DNA of 64,000 bases. Source: PFJX01 sp964542455 (GTDB taxonomy: Bacteria; Pseudomonadota; Gammaproteobacteria; Burkholderiales; Thiobacillaceae). The notes beneath the pieces are model-generated. The model did not search any database. It worked only from the letters and a program-made list of their open reading frames with translations, and was not told the DNA's origin. The stretch covers positions 124,001 to 188,000 of the forward strand of contig CAZIUC010000001.1 of the NCBI GenBank assembly GCA_964542455.1, written 5' to 3'. How positions within the stretch are numbered: position 1 is the first letter of the stretch; the number at the start of each line of letters is the position of its first letter. Made by a program: the position numbers and the translations under genes. Below, piece by piece: positions 26,405 to 34,146 of this stretch.

Positions 26405-27130
26405 ATGGCCAGACGAGAAACCAGATCGACCCATAGAGAGGAGCCCAGGCGCGAGGGTGGCAAGCCCGGCGGACTGTTCCTGGGCCTGTTACTCGGCTTG
26501 GTGGTTGGCCTGGTGGCCGCCGCCGTCCTCGCCTGGTATTTCAACCTCACAACGGGTGAATTCAAGACGGTTGAGCAGGCCCCGAAATCGCCTGTGCCCT
26601 TGCAACCCATTCAGCCCGACCGGCCCGTCGAACCCGTAAAAAAGGCGCCGCCTCCCGTCCGTGAGGCCATCCCGCCGCCGGTGGCGCCACCGGCGGCGAA
26701 GGCGGTCGAGACCAAACCGGAAAAGCCCGCGAAAGTTGCCAAAAGCGGCGAAGCGTCCGCCCCCATCGTCGAGCGCAAACCCGCCAGGACAAACGAGCCG
26801 ACCGCGCGCGTGCCGCTCACTTTCTACGGCATCCTCCCCGGAGAAAAACCGGCCAAGCCGGTGGAACCTCCCAAGCCCAAGGAACTCTGGTGGCTGCAAG
26901 TTGCCGCTTTGAAGAGCCCGGACGATGCGGACAAATTGAAGGCTCGTCTGAGCCTGCTGGGCCTGGTTGTTTCCATGCAGCAGGTGGAAAGCGCCGGGAT
27001 GTCCCTCTACCGGGTGCGCGTCGGCCCGTACAAACGGGACGAGGATGCGTTCGCCGACCTGGACACCCTGGCGGCCAATAATTACGAACCGAGATTGTTC
27101 AAGGAACCTGTGAAAGGAAGCGCGCCGTGA
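26405..27130 (+). CDS. SPOR-domain inner-membrane protein, FtsN-like
   Basis: 241 residues of bitopic topology: a short basic cytoplasmic N-terminus, one membrane helix (GLFLGLLLGLVVGLVAAAVL), a Pro/Lys/Ala-rich periplasmic linker and a C-terminal SPOR domain (WWLQVAALKSPDDADKLKAR, then YRVRVGPYKRDEDAFADLD). SPOR domains bind denuded septal glycan. The arrangement matches betaproteobacterial FtsN, which often follows argS and precedes dsbA. A divergent SPOR protein cannot be excluded. Its stop overlaps the dsbA start (TGATG). Confidence 0.88.
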   Translation: MARRETRSTHREEPRREGGKPGGLFLGLLLGLVVGLVAAAVLAWYFNLTTGEFKTVEQAPKSPVPLQPIQPDRPVEPVKKAPPPVREAIPPPVAPPAAKAVETKPEKPAKVAKSGEASAPIVERKPARTNEPTARVPLTFYGILPGEKPAKPVEPPKPKELWWLQVAALKSPDDADKLKARLSLLGLVVSMQQVESAGMSLYRVRVGPYKRDEDAFADLDTLAANNYEPRLFKEPVKGSAP

Positions 27131-27750
27131 TGAAACGTTTTGCCCCCCTCGCCTTGATTTTGCTGCTCGCCAGCGCCCCCGCCGTCGCCCTGGAATGGGG
27201 CAAGGACTATGTGGAAGTGCCGGCCCAGCCGACCTCGGCCAAACGCGGCCAGGTCGAGGTGCTGGAGTTTTTCTGGTACGGCTGCCCGCACTGCTTCCAC
27301 CTGGAGCCGGAACTCAACGCCTGGGCCAAGAAGCTGCCCAGGAACGTCGTGTTCAAGCAAGTGCCCGGCATACTCAGCGATGGCTGGATGCCGCTCGCGC
27401 GCGCCTATTACGCGCTGGAAGCCGTGGGCCTGCGGGACAAGCTGCATGACGACGTGTTCAACGCCATCCATGTCGAGGGACTTGACCTCAATCCACCGGA
27501 CGCCTTCCTCGATTGGGCCGCGAAAAAAGGTGCCGACCGCAAGAAACTGGCCGCCGCCTACAACAGTTTTTCCGTGGAAACCAAGGTCATGCGCGCCCGG
27601 CAATTGACCCGCGCGTTCAAGCTCAACGGCGTGCCCGCCTTCGTGGTTGCCGGCAAGTACAGCACCTCCGCCTACCTGACCGGCGGCAACCCGCAGACCT
27701 TCAAGGTGCTCGACGATCTGATCGAGATGGAAAGCAAGGGGAAGCAGTGA
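27130..27750 (+). CDS. dsbA: Thiol:disulfide interchange protein DsbA
   Basis: About 206 residues from ATG 27130; a GTG at 27127 would add one residue. Signal peptide KRFAPLALILLLASAPAVAL. The active site is FFWYGCPHCFHLEP, the CPHC of oxidising DsbA, and the cis-Pro loop is LNGVPAFVV. It introduces disulfides into periplasmic proteins. The window also carries DsbD (41902), the reductive side of this chemistry. Confidence 0.95.
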   Translation: MKRFAPLALILLLASAPAVALEWGKDYVEVPAQPTSAKRGQVEVLEFFWYGCPHCFHLEPELNAWAKKLPRNVVFKQVPGILSDGWMPLARAYYALEAVGLRDKLHDDVFNAIHVEGLDLNPPDAFLDWAAKKGADRKKLAAAYNSFSVETKVMRARQLTRAFKLNGVPAFVVAGKYSTSAYLTGGNPQTFKVLDDLIEMESKGKQ

Positions 27751-27753
27751 CTT

Positions 27754-28077
27754 TCAACGTTCCAGCAACTCGCGTTTACCTGGCTTGGCAAGCCAGGTAT
27801 CGGCGGCGGCCAGCGCCGGTTTCTTCTCGCTGATGACCGGCCACAATTTGGCCAGCTCGGCATTGAGGGCGATGAAGTCCCGCTGGTCATCCGGCACGTC
27901 GTCCTCCGCGAAGATGGCTTCCGCCGGACATTCGGCCACGCAAAGCGAGCAGTCGATACACTCCTCGGGGTCGATCGCCAGAAAATTCGGCCCTTCGTGG
28001 AAACAATCGACTGGGCAGACTTCCACACAATCGGAATATTTACAGTTGATGCAGTTCTCGGTAACGACGTAGGTCAT
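27754..28077 (-). CDS. fdxA: Seven-iron ferredoxin FdxA
   Basis: 107 residues carrying one 3Fe-4S and one 4Fe-4S cluster. CINCKYSDCVEVCPVDCFHE (first cluster region) and CIDCSLCVAECPAEAIF (second) follow the FdxA pattern, and the C-terminal extension (FIALNAELAKLWPVISEKK) is also typical. GAGGAAAG lies just before the ATG. The stop is four bases from the convergent dsbA stop. Bases 28078-28195 form a divergent promoter region shared with trxA. Confidence 0.95.
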   Translation of the reverse strand: MTYVVTENCINCKYSDCVEVCPVDCFHEGPNFLAIDPEECIDCSLCVAECPAEAIFAEDDVPDDQRDFIALNAELAKLWPVISEKKPALAAADTWLAKPGKRELLER

Positions 28078-28195
28078 TCTTTCCTCGCTATGACTTTTTC
28101 GCTAGGATAGCGGCGAAATGCGCCCCCGGCCATCCACGGCCAACTCCATACGATATCCAGGCAATACCTCACTCTCATCCCGCAAAGGTTCCACA

Positions 28196-28522
28196 ATGAG
28201 CGAACACATCCATTACGTCACCGACGACACCTTCGAACAGGAAGTCCTACAGTCCCCCATGCCCGTTCTGGTGGACTACTGGGCGGACTGGTGCGGCCCC
28301 TGCAAGATGATTTCTCCCATCCTCGACGAAGTGGCGAAGGAATACGCCGGCCGCCTCAAGGTGTGCAAACTCAATATCGATGAAAACCAGGGCACTCCGC
28401 CCAAGTATGGCATCCGCGGCATTCCCACACTGATGATCTTCAAGAATGGTAATGTCGAAGCCACCAAGGTGGGCGCGCTCTCCAAGTCGCAGCTCACGGC
28501 TTTTGTTGACAGCAACATCTAA
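28196..28522 (+). CDS. trxA: Thioredoxin 1
   Basis: 108 residues from ATG 28196, preceded by AAAGG; longer in-frame starts would add an unlikely 26-residue leader. Active site WADWCGPCKM and cis-Pro in IRGIPTLMIF are canonical. It is the general cytoplasmic dithiol reductant. A hairpin, GGCGTCCGGT / ACCGGGCGCC, lies after the stop at 28540-28563. The gene precedes rho by 112 bases, the same order as trxA-rho in E. coli. Confidence 0.97.
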   Translation: MSEHIHYVTDDTFEQEVLQSPMPVLVDYWADWCGPCKMISPILDEVAKEYAGRLKVCKLNIDENQGTPPKYGIRGIPTLMIFKNGNVEATKVGALSKSQLTAFVDSNI

Positions 28523-28539
28523 GTTCCGCTAGTTTCGCG

Positions 28540-28563
28540 GCGTCCGGTGTTCTACCGGGCGCC
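28540..28563 (+). terminator. Possible hairpin in the trxA-rho gap
   Basis: Imperfect inverted repeat GGCGTCCGGT / ACCGGGCGCC with a short loop, 17 bases after the trxA stop. No U-tract follows, so it may stabilise trxA mRNA or be part of the rho leader rather than terminate transcription. Confidence 0.35.
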
Positions 28564-28634
28564 TCTCTCCCCAAGCCTCCTGGTTTTCCCCGCTCCCGGC
28601 CTCTCGCCGGTTCAGCTACACGCATCCATAAGCC

Positions 28635-29894
28635 ATGCATCTATCCGAACTCAAGCAATTGCACGTCAGCCAGCTACTCGAAATGGCCGAAGCCGAAAAT
28701 ATCGAGAACGCCAACCGCATGCGCAAGCAGGAACTGATCTTCGCGTTGCTGCGGAAGAAGGCGAAGAATGGCGAGAGCATCTTCGGCGATGGTGTGCTGG
28801 AGATTCTGCCGGATGGCTTCGGCTTCCTGCGTTCGCCGGATACCTCCTACCTGTCCAACCCGGATGACATTTACATCTCGCCCTCGCAGATACGTCGCTT
28901 CAACCTGCATACCGGCGACAGCATCGAGGGTGAAATCCGCACCCCCAAGGATGGCGAGCGCTACTTCGCGCTGACCAAGCTGGACAAGGCCAATGGCGGG
29001 CCGGTGGAGGACTTGAAGCACAAGATACTGTTCGAGAACCTGACGCCGCTGTTCCCCAACAAGCCGTACAAGCTGGAACGCGAGATCAAGGCGGAAGAGA
29101 ACATGACCGGGCGCATGGTCGACATCGTCGCCCCCATCGGCAAGGGTTCGCGCGGCATCATCGTCGCCAGCCCCAAATCCGGCAAGACGGTGATGCTGCA
29201 GCACATCGCCCATGCCCTCTCAGCCAACTATCCGGAAGCCATCCTCATCGTTCTGCTGATCGACGAGCGTCCGGAAGAAGTGACCGAAATGCAGCGCACC
29301 GTGCGCGGCGAAGTGGTTGCTTCCACCTTCGATGAACCCGCCAGCCGCCATGTGCAGGTCGCCGAAATGGTGATCGCCAAGGCCAAGCGTCTGGTCGAAC
29401 ACAAGAAGGACGTGGTGATTTTGCTCGACTCCATCACCCGTCTGGCGCGTGCCTACAACACCGTGCAGCCGACCTCCGGCAAGGTGCTGACCGGCGGTGT
29501 CGACGCCAACGCCCTGCAAAAGCCCAAGCGCTTCTTCGGCGCCGCCCGCAACCTTGAGGAAGGCGGCAGCCTCACCATCCTCGCTACCGCCCTGATCGAC
29601 ACCGGTTCCCGCATGGACGATGTGATCTACGAGGAATTCAAGGGCACCGGCAACATGGAAATCCACCTCGACCGGCGCATGGCGGAAAAACGCGTCTACC
29701 CGGCCATCAACGTCAACCGCTCCGGTACCCGCAAGGAAGAACTCCTCATCGAGGCCAGCGTGCTGCAGAAGATCTGGGTGCTACGCAAACTGCTATACCC
29801 GATGGATGACCTGGAGGCGATGGAATTCCTCTCCGACAAAATCCGCGCCACCAAGAACAACGCGGAATTCTTTGATTCGATGCGACGCGGGTGA
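28635..29894 (+). CDS. rho: Transcription termination factor Rho
   Basis: 419 residues. The N-terminal Rho domain begins MHLSELKQLHVSQLLEMAE. The RNA-binding cold-shock fold follows (EILPDGFGFLRSPDTSYLSN, then PDDIYISPSQIRRFNLHTGD). The ATPase domain shows Walker A PKSGKTVM, Walker B VVILLDSITRLARAYNTV and the GTGNMEIHLDR arginine-finger region. It is a hexameric RNA helicase that ends untranslated transcripts. The 112-base leader may allow autoregulation, as in E. coli. Confidence 0.98.
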   Translation: MHLSELKQLHVSQLLEMAEAENIENANRMRKQELIFALLRKKAKNGESIFGDGVLEILPDGFGFLRSPDTSYLSNPDDIYISPSQIRRFNLHTGDSIEGEIRTPKDGERYFALTKLDKANGGPVEDLKHKILFENLTPLFPNKPYKLEREIKAEENMTGRMVDIVAPIGKGSRGIIVASPKSGKTVMLQHIAHALSANYPEAILIVLLIDERPEEVTEMQRTVRGEVVASTFDEPASRHVQVAEMVIAKAKRLVEHKKDVVILLDSITRLARAYNTVQPTSGKVLTGGVDANALQKPKRFFGAARNLEEGGSLTILATALIDTGSRMDDVIYEEFKGTGNMEIHLDRRMAEKRVYPAINVNRSGTRKEELLIEASVLQKIWVLRKLLYPMDDLEAMEFLSDKIRATKNNAEFFDSMRRG

Positions 29895-29897
29895 ACC

Positions 29898-29932
29898 GTA
29901 GGTCAGGTTGCGGCTTTATCGCTACCTGACGA
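29898..29932. repeat. Family C repeat, one arm
   Basis: GTAGGTCAGGTTGCGGCTTT and the following ATCGCTACCTGACGA match the left arm of the complete inverted pair at 57863-57983. A decayed partner (TCTGACCTAGG) lies near 29965. GTAG is again at the hairpin foot. It lies four bases after the rho stop. Confidence 0.7.
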
Positions 29933-29995
29933 CCTCTCAAGCCCGAGCAGCACGATCGCCATCTGACCTAGGTCTGTGTCAGGTGGCGCCAAGCC

Positions 29996-30535
29996 TCACA
30001 CCATCACCAGCCCCAATATCCCGAATACCAGCAGCAACACCCCGGCCATGACGATGTTGGGGTTGGGTTCGACCAGGTGTTGGCGCACTTCCAGTGCCAC
30101 CTTTTGCAGCGGGATGTTGGGCGAGTCGGAAGGCCTGATTTCCAGTTGGTAACTGCCGTCCTTCACGGTCTGGAACAGCACCAGATGTGAGTTGAAGATG
30201 GGATTGCTGTTGCCGGTGCTGCCGGCATTCAGTTCGAAGCCCAGCGGCTTGGCATTCTCGCCTTCGCGGCTGAGCAGCGCGGCGTACAAATCCTTGGGCG
30301 GGTGGCTTTCATCCATGTTCGGCGCGAAGCTGCCCTGCGATTTCAGAATCAGTCCCACTGGCGCCATATCCGCGGACATTCTGAATTCCGCCGAACGCCA
30401 TGTGCCGGCCGCCGCGTCCAGTTGGGTCATTGGTACCAGCACGGCCTGACTTCCCGAGTAGAACTTGGCGTAAATCCAGTAGGCGGGGCCGAGCACCATG
30501 CCGGCGGCGAGCAGAAGAAGTGAGATGGTTTTCAT
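29996..30535 (-). CDS. Uncharacterised inner-membrane protein with two terminal helices
   Basis: 179 residues. An N-terminal membrane helix or uncleaved signal (ISLLLLAAGMVLGPAYWIYA) and a C-terminal helix (IVMAGVLLLVFGILGLVMV) flank a ~125-residue, probably beta-rich periplasmic domain. That domain contains FRMSADMAPVGLILKSQGSF, then HLVLFQTVKDGSYQLEIRPS. The domain looks like a carbohydrate-binding or jelly-roll-type fold, but no family is recognised. It stands alone between rho and the next leftward gene. Confidence 0.65.
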   Translation of the reverse strand: MKTISLLLLAAGMVLGPAYWIYAKFYSGSQAVLVPMTQLDAAAGTWRSAEFRMSADMAPVGLILKSQGSFAPNMDESHPPKDLYAALLSREGENAKPLGFELNAGSTGNSNPIFNSHLVLFQTVKDGSYQLEIRPSDSPNIPLQKVALEVRQHLVEPNPNIVMAGVLLLVFGILGLVMV

Positions 30536-30664
30536 ATTGAAGTGACTTCAAATTTTACTGAAGGGCCGGATAGTAGCGCTCAAGTCGTTCGCCGGGCCGT
30601 CCCAAAAACGACTTGGCCTCCGTGGAGGGCGTTTCGACTGATTTTCCCGAGCCGGGGACACGGA

Positions 30665-31051
30665 TTATGCCCGCCACTCGGCCAGCATGGCTTCGAGCCG
30701 CGTTTCATCCACCGGCAGGGTCAGCGCCGCGTCGATGCGGAAGCGTTGCAGCAGACGGTCCAGAGCGTGCTGTTGCGCCGCTTCGTAGAGCACCAGCACC
30801 CTCACTTCCTTGCTCGACTGCACGCTGGCCAGCAGCGACTCCAGGTTGCTCACGCGGTCACGGAAGTCGGGCTGGAAATAGAAATCGGCAACGATCACCA
30901 TCGGCTTCTCGCGGCGCAGGTAGCTGATCGCGCGGCGCACGGCGAACTCGGTCTGTACCCGGTAGCCCATGCGCTCATAGAGCGGCCGCAGATTGGGGTA
31001 GCCAAGCAGTTCGATGACGGAAAGCAGGGTATTGGAGGCGGGAGCATTCAT
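30665..31051 (-). CDS. Uncharacterised protein, receiver-like fold possible
   Basis: About 128 residues from the ATG at 31051; the start is uncertain because no purine-rich site precedes it. The pattern is alternating strands and helices: TLLSVIELLGYPNLRPLYER, ISYLRREKPMVIVADFYFQP, VRVLVLYEAAQQHALDRLL, IDAALTLPVDETRLEAMLAE. The Asp in VIVADFYFQ is where a response-regulator acceptor would be, and VLVLYEAA and TLPVDETRL fall where the conserved Thr and Lys-Pro strands are expected. The Lys is replaced, so it is not a canonical receiver. The function is unknown. Confidence 0.55.
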   Translation of the reverse strand: MNAPASNTLLSVIELLGYPNLRPLYERMGYRVQTEFAVRRAISYLRREKPMVIVADFYFQPDFRDRVSNLESLLASVQSSKEVRVLVLYEAAQQHALDRLLQRFRIDAALTLPVDETRLEAMLAEWRA

Positions 31052-31161
31052 GAGAGGAGGCTCAATCCATTGCGTGAGGCCGATCAGTATAAAAGGCGTG
31101 TCAAGGCAGCCGGCGGCAACACGCCACCAGCCCATGCCGGGTAGCGGCTATAGTCTTTCTC

Positions 31162-32343
31162 ATGGCCCTGCTAGAAATCCGCGACATCACCCGCCACTTC
31201 GGCGCCTTCACGGCGGTGAAGGACGTCAGCTTTGACGTGGAGAGCGGTGAATTCTTCACCTTGCTGGGGCCGTCCGGCTGTGGCAAGACCACGATCCTGC
31301 GCATGATCGCCGGCTTCGATCTGCCGGATGCCGGACAGATACTGCTCGACGGCCGCGATCTGGCAAGCACGCCCGCCGAGCAACGCCCCATCCACACCGT
31401 GTTTCAGAGCTACGCGCTGTTCCCGCACCTCACCGTGGGCCAGAACGTCGCCTTTCCGCTGCGCATGGCCGGGGTGAACGAGGCCGAATTGCGACGGCGC
31501 GTGGCGGAAACCCTGGAACAGGTGCATCTCGCCGAACTGGCCGAGCACTACCCGCACGAAATTTCCGGCGGCCAGAAACAGCGCGTGGCGCTGGCGCGCG
31601 GCCTGGTCAACCGGCCGCGCCTGCTGTTGCTGGACGAGCCTTTGGGCGCGCTCGACCTGAAGCTGCGCGAGGAAATGCAACTGGAATTGATCAAGCTGCA
31701 ACGCGAGGTCGGTGTCACCTTCGTCTTCGTCACCCACGCGCAGCCGGAGGCGCTCGCCCTGTCGCACCGCATCGCGGTGATGAACCAGGGCCGCATCGAG
31801 CAACTGGACGAGCCCTCGCGCCTCTACAGCTTCCCGAAAAATCGCTTCGTCGCAGACTTCATCGGTAACTGCAATCTGCTCGAAGCCAGCGTGGTCGAAC
31901 GCCGGGATGGCCTGCTGCGCCTGCAAGCGGCCGGCCTGGGCGAAATCCTGGCGCCGGCGGTCGAGGGGGTGAAAGTGGGCGACAAGGGTGTGCTCGCGCT
32001 ACGCCCGGAACAGGCGCGGATCGGTGCCGCTGAGATGTTGAACCCCCCTTTATCTAAGGGGGGCGGGGAGGATTTGTCGACGTTGGGCGATGGCGGAACC
32101 TCCAAAAATCCCCCCCCGCCCCCCTTAGATAAAGGGGGGAGCCACGTCAACAGCTTCCCCGGCACCGTGCGCGACTTCCTCTACGTCGGCGATGTCACCA
32201 CCTACCAGGTCACCCTCGACAACGGCCAGGAGCTGGCCGCGCTGCGCGCCAACGACGCCCCCGGCCGTGCCCGTTTCTTCGAGATCGGCGACCGGGTGAG
32301 GGTGAGCTGGGCGTGGGACGCGGGACATTTTGTCCGTGACTAG
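31162..32343 (+). CDS. potA: Polyamine ABC transporter ATP-binding protein, PotA-like, with a palindrome-encoded insertion
   Basis: 393 residues. Walker A GPSGCGKTT, Q-loop FQSYALFPHLTV, signature ISGGQKQRVALARGL, Walker B LLLLDEPLGALDL and the H-loop VTHAQPEAL are intact. The C-terminal TOBE region, which modulates the transporter, is interrupted by residues 294-327 (NPPLSKGGGEDL through PPPPPLDKGGS). These are encoded exactly by the 102-base palindromic repeat at 32041-32142. Its length is a multiple of three, so the downstream TOBE sequence (FPGTVRDFLYVGDVTTYQV) stays in frame. It heads the PotABCD operon and drives polyamine or related amine uptake. Confidence 0.93.
   Translation: MALLEIRDITRHFGAFTAVKDVSFDVESGEFFTLLGPSGCGKTTILRMIAGFDLPDAGQILLDGRDLASTPAEQRPIHTVFQSYALFPHLTVGQNVAFPLRMAGVNEAELRRRVAETLEQVHLAELAEHYPHEISGGQKQRVALARGLVNRPRLLLLDEPLGALDLKLREEMQLELIKLQREVGVTFVFVTHAQPEALALSHRIAVMNQGRIEQLDEPSRLYSFPKNRFVADFIGNCNLLEASVVERRDGLLRLQAAGLGEILAPAVEGVKVGDKGVLALRPEQARIGAAEMLNPPLSKGGGEDLSTLGDGGTSKNPPPPPLDKGGSHVNSFPGTVRDFLYVGDVTTYQVTLDNGQELAALRANDAPGRARFFEIGDRVRVSWAWDAGHFVRD
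32041..32143. repeat. Family A composite palindrome, copy 2, inside potA
   Basis: Left arm CCCCCCTTTATCTAAGGGGG G and right arm CCCCCCTTAGATAAAGGGGG G are exact reverse complements of one another. They are separated by GGATTT, a spacer, and AAAAATCC. The loop bases ATCT/AGAT are unique to this copy, showing that the two arms have changed together. It is translated in frame within PotA. Confidence 0.9.
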
Positions 32344-33259
32344 CGAACGTGGCCCCTCGCCCCCCCTGAACAAACGGGGGGAGAAAGGCACCCGCTGGGC
32401 GATCACCGCGCCGCCCACCCTGTTCCTGCTGGCTTTTTTCCTGGCCCCGGCGTTGCTCGTGGTGTTGGCTTCGTTCCAGTATCCCGGCGAGTTCGGCGGC
32501 CTGGCGCCGCTGGCCGATCCCGGTGATGGCCGCGAACATGGCCTGACGCTGGAGAACTACCAGTTCTTCTTCAGTGATTTTCTGTTCACGGAAATCTTTC
32601 TCCGTTCTTTCCTGGTGGCGGCGGCCTCCACCCTGATCTGCCTGCTCCTGGCCTACCCGGTGGCCTGGTTGATCGCGAAGAGCCCGAAGCAACACCGCGA
32701 TTTCCTGGTGCTGTTGGTCATCCTGCCCTTCGCCAGCAACTTCCTGATCCGCGTCTATGCCTGGATGATCATCCTCGGGCCGCAGGCGGCGCTGGCGCGG
32801 ATGGTCAACGGCATGCTCGGCGCCTTCGGCCTGGAACCGGTCAGCCTGTTGTTCTCGCCTTTCGCGGTGCTGGTGGGCATGGTCTACGTGCACCTGCCGT
32901 TCATGATCCTGCCGCTCTACACCAACCTGGAAAAACACGACCCGGTGCTGCTCGATGCCGCGCAGGATCTGGGCGCCAACGCCTGGCAGCGCTTCTGGCG
33001 GGTGACCTGGCCGCTGTCGCTGCCCGGCGTGTTTTCCGGATCGGCGCTGGTGTTCATCCCGGTGCTGGGCATGTTCGCCATTCCCGACATCCTCGGCGGT
33101 ACCCGCGACATGCTGATCGGCAACCTGATCAAGGACCAGTTCCTCGGCGTGCGCGACTGGCCGTTCGGCGCCACTTTGTCCATCGTGTTGACCCTGTGCG
33201 TCCTGACATTGGCCGCCATCGCCGCCTGGGCCGGACGGGCGCGGCGGGGAGGAGCCTGA
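32336..33259 (+). CDS. potB: Polyamine ABC transporter permease, PotB-like
   Basis: About 307 residues from GTG 32336 (TTG 32330 also possible), overlapping the potA stop. It has six predicted membrane helices, beginning APPTLFLLAFFLAPALLVVL. The EAA loop (LDAAQDLGANAWQRFWRVTW) contacts the ATPase. The first ~18 residues before the first helix include SPPLNKRGEK, encoded by a single arm of the family A palindrome (32359-32384), so the cytoplasmic N-terminus has been extended or replaced by repeat sequence. Confidence 0.93.
   Translation: MTSERGPSPPLNKRGEKGTRWAITAPPTLFLLAFFLAPALLVVLASFQYPGEFGGLAPLADPGDGREHGLTLENYQFFFSDFLFTEIFLRSFLVAAASTLICLLLAYPVAWLIAKSPKQHRDFLVLLVILPFASNFLIRVYAWMIILGPQAALARMVNGMLGAFGLEPVSLLFSPFAVLVGMVYVHLPFMILPLYTNLEKHDPVLLDAAQDLGANAWQRFWRVTWPLSLPGVFSGSALVFIPVLGMFAIPDILGGTRDMLIGNLIKDQFLGVRDWPFGATLSIVLTLCVLTLAAIAAWAGRARRGGA
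32359..32384. repeat. Family A single arm at the 5' end of potB
   Basis: CGCCCCCCCTGAACAAACGG GGGGAG: a CCCCCC/GGGGGG hairpin with a diverged loop. It lies inside the reading frame of potB, 23 bases from the start. Confidence 0.75.
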
Positions 33260-33293
33260 CGTGAAACGACCCCCTGACTCACTACGCTCGTTT

Positions 33294-33353
33294 CTGATGA
33301 AGCCCCTACCCTTCGGTACCCCCGAGGGGGAGGTCCGTTCCTTCGGAACGGCC
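33294..33353. repeat. Composite GC-rich hairpins in the potB-potC gap
   Basis: The 107-bp gap holds a 27-base segment (33294-33320) that recurs exactly, inverted, at 63061-63087. After it come ACCCCCGAGGGGG and a second hairpin, GGTCCGTTCC TTCGGAACGGCC. It may attenuate potC relative to potB. Confidence 0.8.
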
Positions 33354-33366
33354 GCGCGGAACTGAC

Positions 33367-34146
33367 ATGCGCAAATTGCCCCTCTGGTTGACGCTGGCGG
33401 CGGGCGCCACCTTCGCCTTCCTCTATGTGCCGCTGTTCGTGGTGGTGGTCTACTCCTTCAACGACTCGCGCCTCAACGCCGAGTGGGTGGGCTTCACTTT
33501 TGCGTGGTACCGGGTGCTGTTCAACGACGCGGAAATGCTGCTGGCGGCGCGCAACTCGCTGTTCATCGCCCTGGTCGCCAGTCTCTGCGCCACCTTCCTC
33601 GGCACCCTGGCCGGCCTCGCCATCCACCGTTACCGCCCGCGCTGGCTGCCGTTGCTGGTCATCACCCCGGTGGCGATGCCGGAAATCCTGCTCGGCGTCT
33701 CGCTGCTGGTGTTCTTCATCCAGGTGCTGCACCTCACCCTGGGCCTGCTCTCGGTGGTGCTGGCGCACATCACCTTTTCCATCGGTTTCGTCGCCATCAT
33801 CGTGCGCGCCCGTCTGGCCGGCATGGACGAAAGCATTTTCGAGGCGGCGCGCGACCTCGGCGCCTCTCCCTGGCAGACCTTCCGTCTGGTCACCTTTCCG
33901 CTGATCCTGCCGGCGGTGGTGGCGGGCTTCCTGATGTCGTTCACGCTCTCCATCGACGATTTCGTCATCACCTTCTTCACCGCCGGCGTCGGCGTCTCGA
34001 CTCTGCCCTTGCAGATCTACTCGATGATCAAGATCGCGGTGACGCCGGAAGTGAACGCCGTCTCCACCCTGCTCATGCTGCTCACCCTGGTGCTGGTGGT
34101 GGCGGCGTCACGCCTGGACAAGGGTTTCATGAAGGGGGGCGAGTGA
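33367..34146 (+). CDS. potC: Polyamine ABC transporter permease, PotC-like
   Basis: 259 residues with six membrane helices, starting LTLAAGATFAFLYVPLFVVV. The EAA motif is FEAARDLGASPWQTFRLVTF, and the typical PotC segment SIDDFVITFFTAGVG follows. It pairs with PotB to form the pore. Its stop overlaps the potD start (TGATG). Confidence 0.95.
   Translation: MRKLPLWLTLAAGATFAFLYVPLFVVVVYSFNDSRLNAEWVGFTFAWYRVLFNDAEMLLAARNSLFIALVASLCATFLGTLAGLAIHRYRPRWLPLLVITPVAMPEILLGVSLLVFFIQVLHLTLGLLSVVLAHITFSIGFVAIIVRARLAGMDESIFEAARDLGASPWQTFRLVTFPLILPAVVAGFLMSFTLSIDDFVITFFTAGVGVSTLPLQIYSMIKIAVTPEVNAVSTLLMLLTLVLVVAASRLDKGFMKGGE

Noticed and set aside
32041..32143. Clustered palindromes as a CRISPR array
   Set aside because: Repeats are dispersed single or paired arms, not regularly spaced direct repeats, and there are no cas genes.
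33483..34145. Extended upstream reading of the potD frame over potC
   Set aside because: It overlaps the well-defined potC permease; the ATG at 34146 overlaps the potC stop and fits coupling.
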